A program made the position numbers and the translations under genes. Positions 26,592 through 36,203 of a stretch of DNA of 64,000 bases are shown one piece after another. This stretch comes from Amycolatopsis sp. 195334CR (GTDB lineage Bacteria > Actinomycetota > Actinomycetes > Mycobacteriales > Pseudonocardiaceae). Where the stretch lies: positions 930,001 to 994,000 of the forward strand of contig NZ_JAFJMJ010000002.1 of assembly GCF_017309385.1 (NCBI RefSeq), read 5' to 3'. The stretch's first letter is position 1; each line of letters opens with the position of its first letter. The notes under the pieces were generated by a model. That model was not told where the DNA came from and searched no databases. It saw only the letters and a program-made list of their open reading frames with translations.

Positions 26592-29453
26592 GTGGCTGAT
26601 CGCCTCGTTGTTCGCGGTGCCCGTGAGCACAACCTCCGCGGTGTCGACATCGACCTGCCGCGGGACAGCTTGATCGTGTTCACCGGCCTGTCCGGTTCGG
26701 GCAAGTCGAGCCTTGCCTTCGACACGATCTTCGCCGAGGGCCAGCGGCGTTACGTGGAGTCACTCTCGGCCTACGCCCGGCAGTTCCTCGGCCAGATGGA
26801 CAAGCCCGACGTCGACTTCATCGAGGGCCTCTCGCCCGCGGTGTCGATCGACCAGAAGTCCACCTCGCGCAACCCGCGCTCGACGGTGGGCACCATCACC
26901 GAGGTCTACGACTACCTCCGCCTGCTCTACGCCCGCGCCGGCAAGCCGCACTGCCCCAAGTGCGGCGAGGCGATCAGCAAGCAGACCCCGCAGCAGATCG
27001 TCGACCAGGTGCTCGACATGGAGGCCGGGGTCCGCTTCCAGGTGCTGGCGCCGGTGGTCCGCGGCCGCAAGGGCGAGTACGTCGACCTGTTCGCCAACCT
27101 GCAGCAGCAGGGCTACTCCCGCGTGCGCGTGGACGGCGCGGTGCACTCGCTGACCGACCCGCCGAAGCTGAAGAAGCAGGAAAAGCACGAGATCGGCGTG
27201 GTGATCGACCGCCTGACCGTGAAGACCAGCGCCAAGCAGCGGCTCACCGACTCGATCGAGACCGCGCTGCGCCTGGCCGACGGGCTGGTCGAGCTGGAGT
27301 TCGTCGACCTCGACGAGAACGACCCGCATCGCATCCGCGGCTTCTCCGAGCACCTGGCCTGCCCCAACGGCCACCCGCTGGCCGTGGAGGACTTCGAGCC
27401 GCGCTCGTTCTCCTTCAACTCGCCCTACGGCGCCTGCCCCGAGTGCACCGGCATCGGCATCCGCAAGGAGGTTGACCCGGAGCTGGTGGTGCCGGACGAC
27501 GAGCTCTCGCTCGGCGAGGGCGCGGTCGCGCCGTGGGCGGGCGGCCAGAGCGCCGAGTACTTCCAGCGGCTGCTCGAATCGCTGGCCGAGACCATCGGCT
27601 TCCGGATGGACACCCCGTGGCGCCGCCTGCCTGCCAGGGCGCAGAAGGCGGTGCTGCACGGCGTCAACGAGCAGGTGCACGTCCGCTACCGCAACCGCTA
27701 CGGCCGCCAGCGCTCCTACTACGCCAACTTCGAGGGCGTCATCCCGTTCCTCGAACGCCGCCAGGAGCAGACCGAGTCCGAGTACATGCGCGAGCGGTAC
27801 GAGGGCTACATGCGCGAGGTGCCGTGCCCGGCCTGCCAGGGCACCCGGCTCAAGCCGGAGATCCTCGCGGTCACCCTGGAGCACGGCAAGCACGGCCCGC
27901 GCTCGATCGCCGAGGTCTGCGCGCTCTCGGTGGACGAGGCCTCGGAGTTCCTCAACGGCCTGTCGCTGGGCAAGCGCGAGTCGATGATCGCCGGCGCGGT
28001 GCTCAAGGAGATCCAGGCCCGGCTGCAGTTCCTGCTCGACGTCGGGCTGGACTACCTCTCGCTGGACCGCGCCTCCGGCACGCTGTCCGGCGGCGAGGCG
28101 CAGCGCATCCGGCTGGCCACGCAGATCGGCTCCGGCCTGGTCGGCGTGCTCTACGTGCTGGACGAGCCGTCGATCGGCCTGCACCAGCGCGACAACCACC
28201 GGCTGATCGAGACGCTGACCCGGCTGCGCGACCTCGGCAACACGCTGATCGTGGTCGAGCACGACGAGGACACCATCCGCTCCAGCGACTGGGTGGTCGA
28301 CATCGGCCCCGGCGCGGGCGAGCACGGTGGCCACATCGTCCACAGTGGACCGTACAAGAAGCTGCTGAAGAACAAGCAGTCGCTGACCGGGGACTACCTG
28401 TCCAAGCGCCGCGAGATCGACATCCCGGAGATCCGCCGCCCGATCGACCGCAAGCGCCAGCTCACCGTGGTCGGCGCGCGCGAGCACAACCTGCGCGGGC
28501 TGGAGGTGTCCTTCCCGCTGGGCTGCCTGGTCTCGGTCACCGGCGTCTCCGGCTCGGGCAAGTCCACCCTGGTCAACGACATCCTGGCCACCGTGCTGGC
28601 GAACAAGCTCAACGGCGCCCGCCAGGTGCCCGGGCGGCACACCCGGATCAAGGGCCTGGACAACGTGGACAAGCTGGTGCGGGTGGACCAGTCGCCGATC
28701 GGCCGCACCCCGCGGTCGAACCCGGCCACCTACACCGGTGTCTGGGACCACGTGCGCAAGCTGTTCGCGGCCACCACCGAGGCGAAGGTGCGCGGCTACC
28801 AGCCGGGCCGGTTCTCCTTCAACGTCAAGGGCGGGCGCTGCGAGGCGTGTGCCGGCGACGGCACGATCAAGATCGAGATGAACTTCCTGCCGGACGTCTA
28901 CGTGCCGTGCGAGGTGTGCAAGGGCGCGCGGTACAACCGCGAGACGCTCGAGGTGCACTACAAGGGCAAGACCGTCTCGGACGTGCTGGACATGCCGATC
29001 GAGGAGGCCGCGGAGTTCTTCGAGCCGATCAAGGCGATCCACCGGCACCTGGCCACCCTGGTCGACGTCGGCCTCGGCTACGTCCGGCTCGGGCAGCCGG
29101 CGCCGACGCTGTCCGGCGGTGAGGCGCAGCGCGTCAAGCTGGCCAGCGAGCTGCAGAAGCGGTCGACCGGCAAGACGGTCTACATCCTCGACGAGCCGAC
29201 CACCGGCCTGCACTTCGAGGACATCCGCAAGCTGCTCGGCGTGATCAACGGCCTGGTGGACAAGGGCAACTCGGTGATCGTGATCGAGCACAACCTGGAC
29301 GTGATCAAGACCTCCGACTGGCTGATCGACATGGGCCCCGAAGGCGGGTCCGGCGGCGGCACGGTGGTCGCGCAGGGCACGCCGGAGCAGGTGGCGGCGA
29401 CCGAGGGCAGCTACACCGGGGAGTTCCTCCGGGAGATCTTGCCGGTGGTCTGA
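26592..29453 (+). CDS. uvrA: Excinuclease ABC subunit A
   Basis: This 953-residue UvrA is the damage-recognising ATPase of nucleotide excision repair and works with UvrB and UvrC. Both ABC modules are complete: Walker [10 protein letters not shown] and GVSGSGKST, and two LSGGEAQR signatures. The zinc modules are present ([18 protein letters not shown], and CEACAGDG with [10 protein letters not shown]). Length and order agree with bacterial UvrA. GTG 26592 gives the canonical N-terminus [14 protein letters not shown] and follows an AAGGGA site. An upstream in-frame ATG would add 18 non-conserved residues. Confidence 0.97.
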   Translation: MADRLVVRGAREHNLRGVDIDLPRDSLIVFTGLSGSGKSSLAFDTIFAEGQRRYVESLSAYARQFLGQMDKPDVDFIEGLSPAVSIDQKSTSRNPRSTVGTITEVYDYLRLLYARAGKPHCPKCGEAISKQTPQQIVDQVLDMEAGVRFQVLAPVVRGRKGEYVDLFANLQQQGYSRVRVDGAVHSLTDPPKLKKQEKHEIGVVIDRLTVKTSAKQRLTDSIETALRLADGLVELEFVDLDENDPHRIRGFSEHLACPNGHPLAVEDFEPRSFSFNSPYGACPECTGIGIRKEVDPELVVPDDELSLGEGAVAPWAGGQSAEYFQRLLESLAETIGFRMDTPWRRLPARAQKAVLHGVNEQVHVRYRNRYGRQRSYYANFEGVIPFLERRQEQTESEYMRERYEGYMREVPCPACQGTRLKPEILAVTLEHGKHGPRSIAEVCALSVDEASEFLNGLSLGKRESMIAGAVLKEIQARLQFLLDVGLDYLSLDRASGTLSGGEAQRIRLATQIGSGLVGVLYVLDEPSIGLHQRDNHRLIETLTRLRDLGNTLIVVEHDEDTIRSSDWVVDIGPGAGEHGGHIVHSGPYKKLLKNKQSLTGDYLSKRREIDIPEIRRPIDRKRQLTVVGAREHNLRGLEVSFPLGCLVSVTGVSGSGKSTLVNDILATVLANKLNGARQVPGRHTRIKGLDNVDKLVRVDQSPIGRTPRSNPATYTGVWDHVRKLFAATTEAKVRGYQPGRFSFNVKGGRCEACAGDGTIKIEMNFLPDVYVPCEVCKGARYNRETLEVHYKGKTVSDVLDMPIEEAAEFFEPIKAIHRHLATLVDVGLGYVRLGQPAPTLSGGEAQRVKLASELQKRSTGKTVYILDEPTTGLHFEDIRKLLGVINGLVDKGNSVIVIEHNLDVIKTSDWLIDMGPEGGSGGGTVVAQGTPEQVAATEGSYTGEFLREILPVV

Positions 29454-29475
29454 TCGTTCCCGCGATAATGGCCGC

Positions 29476-29931
29476 GTGCGGCTGAACGACTACCGCTTCC
29501 GCGACACCTGGCTGGTCGGGGCCCCCGTCCGGCCGGTGTTCGCCACCCTGGTCGATCTCGGGGCCTATCCCGAGTGGTGGCCCGACGTGCGCTCGGTGCG
29601 CCAGGTGGACGAGCAGACCGCGGAGCTGGTCTGCCGCGCGCGGCTGCCCTACGCCCTGACGATCACCATGACCAGGGCCGAGGAGAACGAGCGCGAGGGC
29701 AGGCTGCGGGTGGACCTGCGCGGTGACCTGGTGGGTTCGCTCGGCTGCCTGCTCTCCACCCAGGACGGCGCCACCCGGCTGGACATCACCCAGCACGTGG
29801 TGGCGGCGAAACCGCTGCTGCGCCGGCTGTCGCCGGTGGCCGCGCCGGTGTTCCGGGCGAACCACGCGCTGATGATGCGCCGCGGCAGGCGGGGCCTGGT
29901 GCGACGGGTGGGCGCGCCGCCGAAGAGCTGA
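29476..29931 (+). CDS. SRPBCC family protein
   Basis: This 151-residue START/polyketide-cyclase-like protein begins with RFRDTWLVGAPVRPVFATLV and has the YPEWWPDVRSVRQ segment typical of SRPBCC domains. The core forms a hydrophobic cavity for lipid or aromatic ligands. Function and ligand are unknown. GTG 29476 lies 22 bases after the uvrA stop, so cotranscription with uvrA is possible. The alpha/beta hydrolase gene follows after 13 bases. Confidence 0.75.
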   Translation: MRLNDYRFRDTWLVGAPVRPVFATLVDLGAYPEWWPDVRSVRQVDEQTAELVCRARLPYALTITMTRAEENEREGRLRVDLRGDLVGSLGCLLSTQDGATRLDITQHVVAAKPLLRRLSPVAAPVFRANHALMMRRGRRGLVRRVGAPPKS

Positions 29932-29944
29932 TTGACTGGTTCCC

Positions 29945-30817
29945 ATGGGGAGAATCGGTCATTTCACCACGGTCGGGGGACGGGCCCGCTACTTCGCCGC
30001 GTACGAGGAGGCGATGCGCGAGTGCCCGGGGGAGCGGGTGGAGCTGGACGTGCCGAGCCGGTTCGGCACCGTCCGCGTCTACCGCTACGGCGAGTCCGGG
30101 CGCCCGCCGATCGTGCTGCTGCACGGCTCGCACGCCAGTTCGGCGATGTGGGCGCCCAACCTGCCCGGCCTGCTCGCCGAGCGCACCGTCTACACCGTGG
30201 ACACGCTCGGCGAACCGGGTGCCAGCGTGCAGACCGTGCCGATGCGCGACGGCGCCGATCGCGCGCGGGCGCTGGAGGACGTGTTCGAGGAGCTGGGCCT
30301 GACCGGGTTCCACCTGGCGGGGCTGTCCGCCGGTGGCTGGCAGGTGCTGAACCAGGCGCGGCACTTCCCGGGCAGGCTCGCCTCGATCGCGTTGTTCGAC
30401 CCGGCGAACACGCTGGGCAAGCTCACCAAGCGGTTCTTCGCCGGGGCGACCGTGGCGCACCTGCTGCCCGGTGACGCGGCGATGAAGCGGTTCCTGAGCT
30501 GGACCGCGGGCGGTGTGCCGTGGCTGGACGAGCCTTCGACCCGGGTGCTGCTCACCGGGATGAGCGAGTACCGGTCGGGGTTGCCGTTCCTCGGTTACCC
30601 GGGTGACGAGGTGCTGCGCGCGGTTCAGCTGCCGGTGCTGGCGCTGCTCGGCGGCAGGAGCGTGGTGCACGACGCGGAGGCGGCGGCCGAGCGGGCGCGG
30701 ACGCTGTTCCCCCGCGCCGAAGTCGAGCTGTGGCCGGAGGCGACGCACGCGCTGCTCGGGGAGCAGCCCGAGCGGGCGGTCAAGCGGCTGCTGGAGTTCG
30801 CCGCCGAACACGACTGA
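29945..30817 (+). CDS. Alpha/beta hydrolase
   Basis: This 290-residue serine hydrolase has the oxyanion loop LLHGSHAS (HG at residues 60-61), the nucleophile elbow GLSAGG with S128, and a late histidine in EATHALL with an aspartate on the preceding strand region. A lid subdomain lies between about residues 150 and 220. Related enzymes hydrolyse esters or carbon-carbon bonds; the substrate is not predictable. It is probably cotranscribed with the SRPBCC gene. A strong hairpin terminator follows its stop. Confidence 0.82.
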   Translation: MGRIGHFTTVGGRARYFAAYEEAMRECPGERVELDVPSRFGTVRVYRYGESGRPPIVLLHGSHASSAMWAPNLPGLLAERTVYTVDTLGEPGASVQTVPMRDGADRARALEDVFEELGLTGFHLAGLSAGGWQVLNQARHFPGRLASIALFDPANTLGKLTKRFFAGATVAHLLPGDAAMKRFLSWTAGGVPWLDEPSTRVLLTGMSEYRSGLPFLGYPGDEVLRAVQLPVLALLGGRSVVHDAEAAAERARTLFPRAEVELWPEATHALLGEQPERAVKRLLEFAAEHD

Positions 30818-30823
30818 AAAGGA

Positions 30824-30865
30824 CTGACGCGGTGCGAGCCCTGGGGGAAGCTCGCACCGCGTCAG
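30824..30865. terminator. Bidirectional hairpin terminator
   Basis: A perfect 16-bp stem, CTGACGCGGTGCGAGC (30824-30839) with its complement (30850-30865), has a 10-base loop. It lies between the convergent alpha/beta hydrolase and dctA genes, so it can serve both. Confidence 0.75.
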
Positions 30866-30888
30866 TCGCGGCGGTGTCGGGGGAGGGC

Positions 30889-32268
30889 TTACTTCACCGC
30901 CGCGGGTTCCCGCTCCGGCGTGGCTTCGTCACCGTCGGCGGGTTTGTGGTCGTCGACCAGGGTGGCTTCGTTGAACGGGTCCTGCCCGGCGAACACCCGG
31001 TTGGCCTGGCCGCGGTCGAACTCCTTGGTCCACGAGCCGATCAGCACGGTGGCCACCGCGTTGCCGGCGAAGTTGGTCACCGCGCGGGCCTCGGACATGA
31101 ACCGGTCGATGCCGAGGATGAAGCCGACGCCGTCGACCAGCTCGGGCCGGTGCGACTGCAGGCCACCGGCCAGCGTGGCGATCCCGGCGCCGCTGACCCC
31201 GGCCGCGCCCTTGGACGCGATGATCATGAACACCAGCAGCGAGATCTGCTCGGTCACCGGCAGCGGGCTGCCCTGCGCGGTGGCGATGAACAGCGTCGCC
31301 ATGGTCAGGTAGATGGCCGTGCCGTCGAGGTTGAACGAGTACCCGGTGGGCACGGTGATGCCGACGACCGGCTTGCTCACGCCGAGGTGCTCCATCTTCG
31401 CGATCAGGCGCGGTAGCGCCGATTCCGAGGACGAGGTCGACACGATCAGCAGGAACTCGCGGCCGAGGTAGCGCAGCAGCGAGAACAGGTTGACCCGCGC
31501 GCCGAACCACAGCACCGAGCCGAGCACCACGAACACGAAGAGCAGGCAGGTGGCGTAGAAGCCGAGCATGATCACGGCGAGGCTCTTCAGCGCGTCCCAG
31601 CCGGTTTCCCCGACCACCGCGGCGATCGCGCCGAACGCGCCGACCGGCGCGGCCCACATGATCATCGCCAGGATGCGGAAGACCAGCCGCTGGATGTGCT
31701 CGATGCCGCGCAGCACCGGCTGCCCGGCGCGGCCCATCTTCTGCAGCGCGAACCCGGCGAGCAGGGCGACCAGCAGGGTCTGCAGCACCGAGCCCTCGGT
31801 GAACGCCGAGACCAGGCTCTCCGGGATGATGCCGAGCAGGAAGTCGACCGTGCCTTCGGAGCCCTCGGCCTGCTGCTGCGCCTTCGCGGCGGCCTCCGGC
31901 GACAGGCTCAGCCCCTCACCTGGGTGCAGGATGTTGCCGACCACCAGGCCGATGCCCAGTGCGAAGGTGGACATCGCGAGGAAGTAGACGATGGCCATCA
32001 GGCCGACCTTGCCGACGCTGGCCGCCTTGGCCACCGAGCCGATGCCGAGCACGATGGTGCAGAAGATGATCGGCGAGATCATCATCTTGATCAGGTTCAC
32101 GAACCCGGTGCCGAGCGGCTTGAGCTCCTTGGCCAGATCCGGCGCGGCGAAGCCGACCACCACGCCGAGCACGACGGCGGCGATCACGGCCAGGTAGAGG
32201 TAGTGCATCCGATCCCGGCGCTTGCCGGGCGGAGCCGAGCCGGCGGTGGTCGTCGGTTCTGATGGCAC
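30889..32268 (-). CDS. dctA: C4-dicarboxylate/proton (cation) symporter
   Basis: This 459-residue member of the DAACS family imports succinate, fumarate and malate (possibly also glutamate). It has about eight membrane helices plus the two re-entrant loops. The signatures are STSSSESALPRLI, the substrate and cation segment NLDGTAIYLTMAT, and SKGAAGVSGAG. The closing GIDRFMSEARAVTNFAGNAV is very DctA-like. GTG 32268 has GGAGG five bases upstream; TTG 32280 is less suited. It is transcribed divergently from a DcuS/DcuR-type two-component system, which probably controls it. Confidence 0.88.
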   Translation of the reverse strand: MPSEPTTTAGSAPPGKRRDRMHYLYLAVIAAVVLGVVVGFAAPDLAKELKPLGTGFVNLIKMMISPIIFCTIVLGIGSVAKAASVGKVGLMAIVYFLAMSTFALGIGLVVGNILHPGEGLSLSPEAAAKAQQQAEGSEGTVDFLLGIIPESLVSAFTEGSVLQTLLVALLAGFALQKMGRAGQPVLRGIEHIQRLVFRILAMIMWAAPVGAFGAIAAVVGETGWDALKSLAVIMLGFYATCLLFVFVVLGSVLWFGARVNLFSLLRYLGREFLLIVSTSSSESALPRLIAKMEHLGVSKPVVGITVPTGYSFNLDGTAIYLTMATLFIATAQGSPLPVTEQISLLVFMIIASKGAAGVSGAGIATLAGGLQSHRPELVDGVGFILGIDRFMSEARAVTNFAGNAVATVLIGSWTKEFDRGQANRVFAGQDPFNEATLVDDHKPADGDEATPEREPAAVK

Positions 32269-32401
32269 CGTTGCCTCCAAGTTGCGTCAAGGTTTCCGGT
32301 GACTATGCGGACCCGCGTGAGCGGGGTCACGGTTGTGTTCATTTCGTTCACGAAGCGCGCCACATCGACGGCCCGCGCGGGCGGTGTGCTGGTATGTGGG
32401 C

Positions 32402-33994
32402 GTGTCGAACCGGTGGAGCCTCGCGCGCCAGCTCCTGCTCGTGCAGGTGGTGCTGGTCGCGGCCCTGGTCGGCGGCGGGGTGACGCTGGCCTATGTGGAC
32501 GCCGAGCGGGCCACCGAGGACCGCGCCACCGAGGAGGTCACCACGGTGGCGGTCACCGTGGCGGACTCGCCGAGCGTGCGGACCGCGGTGCTGGGGCCGG
32601 ACCCGAGCGCCGAGCTGCAGCCGTTCGCCGAGCGGGTCCGCGCGGACACCGGGGTCGACTTCATCACGATCATGGACACCGGCGGCATCCGCTACACCCA
32701 CCCGAATCCGGCGCTGATCGGCCAGCCGTTCGTCGGCAACACCGCGGCCGCGCTGCGGGGTGAGGTGTTCACCGAGACCTACACCGGCACCCTCGGACCG
32801 TCCAAACGCGTCGTGGTGCCGGTGACCGCCGAGCCGGGCCGGGTGATCGCGCTGGTCAGCGTCGGCATCACGGTCAGCACGATCAGCGCGGAACTGCGCG
32901 AGCGGGTGCTCACCGTGCTCGCCGTGGCCGGGCTGGTGCTGGCGGTGGGGTTCGCGGGCAGCCTGCTGGTCAGCGCGCGGTTGAAGCGGCAGACACGCGG
33001 GGTGGCACCGTCCGAGCTGAGCGCGATGTTCGACTACCACGAAGCCGTGCTGCACGCCGTGCGCGAGGGCCTGGTGCTGATCGACGCCCGCGGGACCATC
33101 GCGCTGATCAACGACGGCGCGCGGGCGCTGCTCGGCCTGCCCGCCGACGTGCAGGGCACCCCGGTGGCCGAGACCGGGCTGCCGGGCGAACTGGTCGCGG
33201 CGCTGCTGTCCGGGGAACCGCGGTCCGACGAGATCCACGTGACCGACACCGGCGTGCTGCTGCTCAGCGCGCAGCCGGTGCGTTCGCGCGAGCGCTCGCT
33301 GGGCAGCGTGGTGACCATTCGCGACCACACCGAACTGCAGACGCTGACCGGCGAGCTGGACACCGTGCGCGGGTTCGCCGAATCGCTGCGGTCGCAGGCA
33401 CACGAGTCGGCCAACCGGCTGCACACCGTGGTTTCGCTGGTGGAGATGGGACAGCCGGAGGAGGCCGTGCGGTTCGCCACCGCCGAGCTGGAGATCGCGC
33501 AGCAGCTCACCGACCAGGTGGTCGGCGCGGTGTCGGAGCCGGTGCTCGCGGCCCTGCTGCTGGGCAAGGCGGCCGAGGCGAGCGAACGCGGCGCCGAGCT
33601 CACGCTCACCCCGGACACCGCGATGGACTCCGGCACCGGCGAACTGGACACGCGCGACCTGGTGACGATCCTCGGCAACCTGGTGGACAACGCGATCGAC
33701 GCGGCGATCGCCGGCGCGGGCCAGGGCAGGCCGACGGTCTCGGTGACCGTGCGGCAGGAGGACGGCGAGTTGCTGCTGCGGGTCGCGGACACCGGTCCCG
33801 GCATCGATCCGGACCGCGCCGAGGAGGTGTTCCGCCGCGGCTGGTCGAGCAAGCCCGCCGACGGCCCGGCCGGGCGCGGGCTGGGCCTCGCCCTGGTCGG
33901 CCAGGCGGTGCGCCGCCACGGCGGCACGATCGAGGTCAGCCGCGACGTCGGCGCGGTGTTCACCGTGCGCCTGCCCGAGCGGGGTGCCCGTTGA
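32402..33994 (+). CDS. Sensor histidine kinase, DcuS/CitA type
   Basis: This 530-residue membrane kinase has a first membrane helix (about 10-32) and an extracytoplasmic PAS-like (sCache) domain with GVDFITIMDTGGIRYTHPNP and KRVVVPV, as in C4-dicarboxylate and citrate sensors. A second helix lies near 166-190. A cytoplasmic PAS domain follows, then the phospho-acceptor helix RSQAHESANRLHTV and the ATPase domain with NLVDNAIDAA and DTGPGIDPD. GTG 32402 is chosen; GTG 32396 is two codons upstream. The stop overlaps the response regulator start (TTGA). The divergent dctA gene indicates that it senses dicarboxylates. Confidence 0.88.
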   Translation: MSNRWSLARQLLLVQVVLVAALVGGGVTLAYVDAERATEDRATEEVTTVAVTVADSPSVRTAVLGPDPSAELQPFAERVRADTGVDFITIMDTGGIRYTHPNPALIGQPFVGNTAAALRGEVFTETYTGTLGPSKRVVVPVTAEPGRVIALVSVGITVSTISAELRERVLTVLAVAGLVLAVGFAGSLLVSARLKRQTRGVAPSELSAMFDYHEAVLHAVREGLVLIDARGTIALINDGARALLGLPADVQGTPVAETGLPGELVAALLSGEPRSDEIHVTDTGVLLLSAQPVRSRERSLGSVVTIRDHTELQTLTGELDTVRGFAESLRSQAHESANRLHTVVSLVEMGQPEEAVRFATAELEIAQQLTDQVVGAVSEPVLAALLLGKAAEASERGAELTLTPDTAMDSGTGELDTRDLVTILGNLVDNAIDAAIAGAGQGRPTVSVTVRQEDGELLLRVADTGPGIDPDRAEEVFRRGWSSKPADGPAGRGLGLALVGQAVRRHGGTIEVSRDVGAVFTVRLPERGAR

Positions 33995-34662
33995 TCCGGG
34001 TGCTGGTGGTCGAGGACGACCCGGTGGTGGCCGAGGCGCACCGGCGCTACGTGGAGCGCGTCGCGGGCTTCACCGTGGTCGCGGTGGTGCACTCCGGCGG
34101 GGACGCGCTGCGGACCTGCGAGCGGATGCCGGTCGACCTGGTGCTGCTGGACTTCTTCCTGCCGGACAGCCACGGCCTCGCGGTGTGCCGGGCGCTGCGG
34201 GCGGCCGGGGTGGCGGTGGACGTGATCGCGGTGACCTCCGCGCGGGACCTGGCGGTGGTGAAGGCGGCGGTGTCCGTCGGCGTGGTGCAGTACCTGCTCA
34301 AGCCGTTCACCTTCGCCTCGCTGCGGGAGAAGCTGGAGCGGTACGCGCGCTTCCGCGACCGCTTCGCCGAATCCGGTGAGGTCAGCGGACAGGCCGACGT
34401 GGACGGGGTGCTGGCCACGCTGCGCACCCCGGACCACCACGCGCTGCCCAAGGGCATGAGCGCGCAGACGCTGGAGGCGATCACCGAGGCGCTGGCCACC
34501 GCGGCCGAGGGGCTGTCGGCGGGCGCGGCGGCCACCGTGGTCGGGGTGTCGCGGGTGACCGCGCGGCGGTACCTGGAGTACCTGGCCGACAGCGGGCTGG
34601 CGCGGCGGGAACCGCACTACGGGCAGGTGGGCAGGCCGGAGGTCTGGTACCGCCCGGCGTGA
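33991..34662 (+). CDS. Response regulator, CitB/DcuR type
   Basis: This 223-residue regulator has a receiver domain (LVVEDDPVVAEAHRRYV, phospho-acceptor D54 in LLDFFLPDSHG, and K of LLKPFTF). Its C-terminal DNA-binding domain contains AAATVVGVSRVTARRYLEYL, as in DcuR/CitB proteins. The TTG start overlaps the kinase stop by four bases, giving translational coupling. The likely target is the dctA promoter in the 32269-32401 gap. Confidence 0.88.
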   Translation: MIRVLVVEDDPVVAEAHRRYVERVAGFTVVAVVHSGGDALRTCERMPVDLVLLDFFLPDSHGLAVCRALRAAGVAVDVIAVTSARDLAVVKAAVSVGVVQYLLKPFTFASLREKLERYARFRDRFAESGEVSGQADVDGVLATLRTPDHHALPKGMSAQTLEAITEALATAAEGLSAGAAATVVGVSRVTARRYLEYLADSGLARREPHYGQVGRPEVWYRPA

Positions 34663-34743
34663 TGCCGGTCACATCGTTCAACAACCGCGGTGCCCGGCGG
34701 GGTTTCCCGTGCGCCCAGTTCAACCAGGCAGAAGGGAGCTGTG

Positions 34744-35247
34744 GTGCCGGACGGGTTCGACCAGTTCGCCGCCGATCGGCTCGATCGGCTGCTGCGGTAC
34801 GCCACCGCGGTGACCTGTGACCGCCACCTCGCCCAGGACATCGTGCAGGACGTGCTGCTGCGCGCCCAGCGCCGCTGGTCCCGGATCGAGCAGATGGACG
34901 CGCCGTACCTCTACGTCAAGCGCATGGTCACCAACGAGTACCTGTCGTGGCGGCACCGCCGCGCGGCCAGGGACATCGCTTCGTCGCAGCGCACGCTCGA
35001 CGCGCTGACCCCGCCGGTCGGCGACCCGGCGGTCCAGCACGCCGAACGCGACGCGATGCGCGCGCGGATCGCCGTGCTGCCGCGCCGCCAGCGCGCGGCG
35101 CTCGTGCTGCGGTTCTACGAGGACTGCACCGACCAGGAGATCGCCCAGGTGCTCGGCTGCACGGAAAGCACCGTGCGCAGCCACATTTCCCGCGCGCTCG
35201 GCACCTTGCGCGCGGACAGCCGGATTCCCGCGGAGGTGACGCGATGA
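34744..35247 (+). CDS. Sigma-70 family RNA polymerase sigma factor (ECF, SigE-like group)
   Basis: This 167-residue sigma factor has region 2 (RLLRYATAVTCDRHLAQDIV, then VKRMVTNEYLSWRHRR) and region 4 (LPRRQRAALVLRFYEDCTDQ, then GCTESTVRSHISRAL). Length and sequence fit the actinobacterial SigE-family ECF group, whose members often have no classic anti-sigma partner. GTG 34744 follows a GGGAG site; the adjacent GTG 34741 is too close to it. Its stop overlaps the start of the LCP-type membrane gene by four bases, placing that protein where an anti-sigma factor would be expected. Confidence 0.88.
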   Translation: MPDGFDQFAADRLDRLLRYATAVTCDRHLAQDIVQDVLLRAQRRWSRIEQMDAPYLYVKRMVTNEYLSWRHRRAARDIASSQRTLDALTPPVGDPAVQHAERDAMRARIAVLPRRQRAALVLRFYEDCTDQEIAQVLGCTESTVRSHISRALGTLRADSRIPAEVTR

Positions 35248-36203
35248 ACGAGGAACAGCTGATCCGCCAGGCGATCGCCGACGAGGCGGCGCGGGCGGTG
35301 CCCGCCGAGGAGGTGCTGGCCGGGATGCGCTCCCGGCGCGAGCGCCGCCCTCGCCGGCCGGTGCTGCCGGTGGTGGTGGCCGGCCTGGCGGCCGCCGCGG
35401 CGGTGGTGGTCACCGTGGTGGTGGTCCAGCCGTCCGCCGATCCGGTGGCGCCGGTGGCCGCGGCCCCCACCGGGACCGACGTCCTGCTGGTCGGCACGGA
35501 CGAAAACGGGCACGCCGACGCGATCGTGCTGTCCAGGCTCGATGCGGACGGCGTGGTGCGCGGGGTGTCGCTGCCGCGCGACACCTGGACCGGCCAGTCG
35601 AAGCTGAACGCGACCTACGCCGAGCGCGGCATCGAGGGCCTCACCGCGGCGGTGGAGGCGCTGACCGGGGTGAAGCCCGCGCACCACGCCGTCGTCGACA
35701 TGGCGGGCTTCGCCCGGCTGAGCGAAGCGGTCGGCGGGGTCGAGGTCTGCCTGCGGAACGCGACGAGCGATCCGCGCACCGGCGCGTCGTTCCCCGCCGG
35801 TGCGCAAACGCTTTCGGGCGAGCGCGCACTGAACTTCCTGCGCCAGCGGGTGGGCCTGCCGAACGGCGACCTCGATCGCACCACCCGGCAGCGCGCCTTC
35901 CTCGGCAGCCTGGTCGGCAAGCTGTCCGGCGCTCCCGCGGACGTCGCGAAACTGGTGCAGGGCAACGTGCGCACCGACCCGGCGTGGGACGTGGGGGAGT
36001 TCGCCTCGCGGGTCCGGGGCGCCGGTGACCTGGCCGTCATGCCCACGCTCGGCGAGCGGCAGGTCAACGGGATGTCCGTGCTGGAGGCCGATCCGGCCGC
36101 CGTGAAGTCCTTTGTGGACAACCTGTTCCGCGGGGTGCAGGGTGGCGGGCCGGAGAGCGGCCCGGGGACCGGGCCGGGTGGCGCCGCGCCCTGCGTGAAC
36201 TGA
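35244..36203 (+). CDS. LytR-CpsA-Psr (LCP) domain membrane protein in anti-sigma position
   Basis: This 319-residue protein has a short cytoplasmic N-terminus (MNEEQLIRQAIADEAARAVP, like the start of actinobacterial anti-sigma proteins) and one membrane helix (about 40-61). The extracytoplasmic LCP domain carries LSRLDADG, SLPRDTW, SKLNATYAERGI, ALTGVKPAHHAVVDMAGF and AVGGVEVCL. LCP enzymes attach polymers such as arabinogalactan or teichoic acid to peptidoglycan. A glycine/proline-rich tail ends in a cysteine. Coupling by ATGA to the sigma gene suggests the cytoplasmic end may control the sigma factor. That link is inferred from position only. Confidence 0.75.
   Translation: MNEEQLIRQAIADEAARAVPAEEVLAGMRSRRERRPRRPVLPVVVAGLAAAAAVVVTVVVVQPSADPVAPVAAAPTGTDVLLVGTDENGHADAIVLSRLDADGVVRGVSLPRDTWTGQSKLNATYAERGIEGLTAAVEALTGVKPAHHAVVDMAGFARLSEAVGGVEVCLRNATSDPRTGASFPAGAQTLSGERALNFLRQRVGLPNGDLDRTTRQRAFLGSLVGKLSGAPADVAKLVQGNVRTDPAWDVGEFASRVRGAGDLAVMPTLGERQVNGMSVLEADPAAVKSFVDNLFRGVQGGGPESGPGTGPGGAAPCVN

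Noticed and set aside
26760..29291. 843-codon open frame antisense to uvrA
   Set aside because: It mirrors the uvrA codons in a GC-rich genome, has low-complexity sequence and no recognisable domain.
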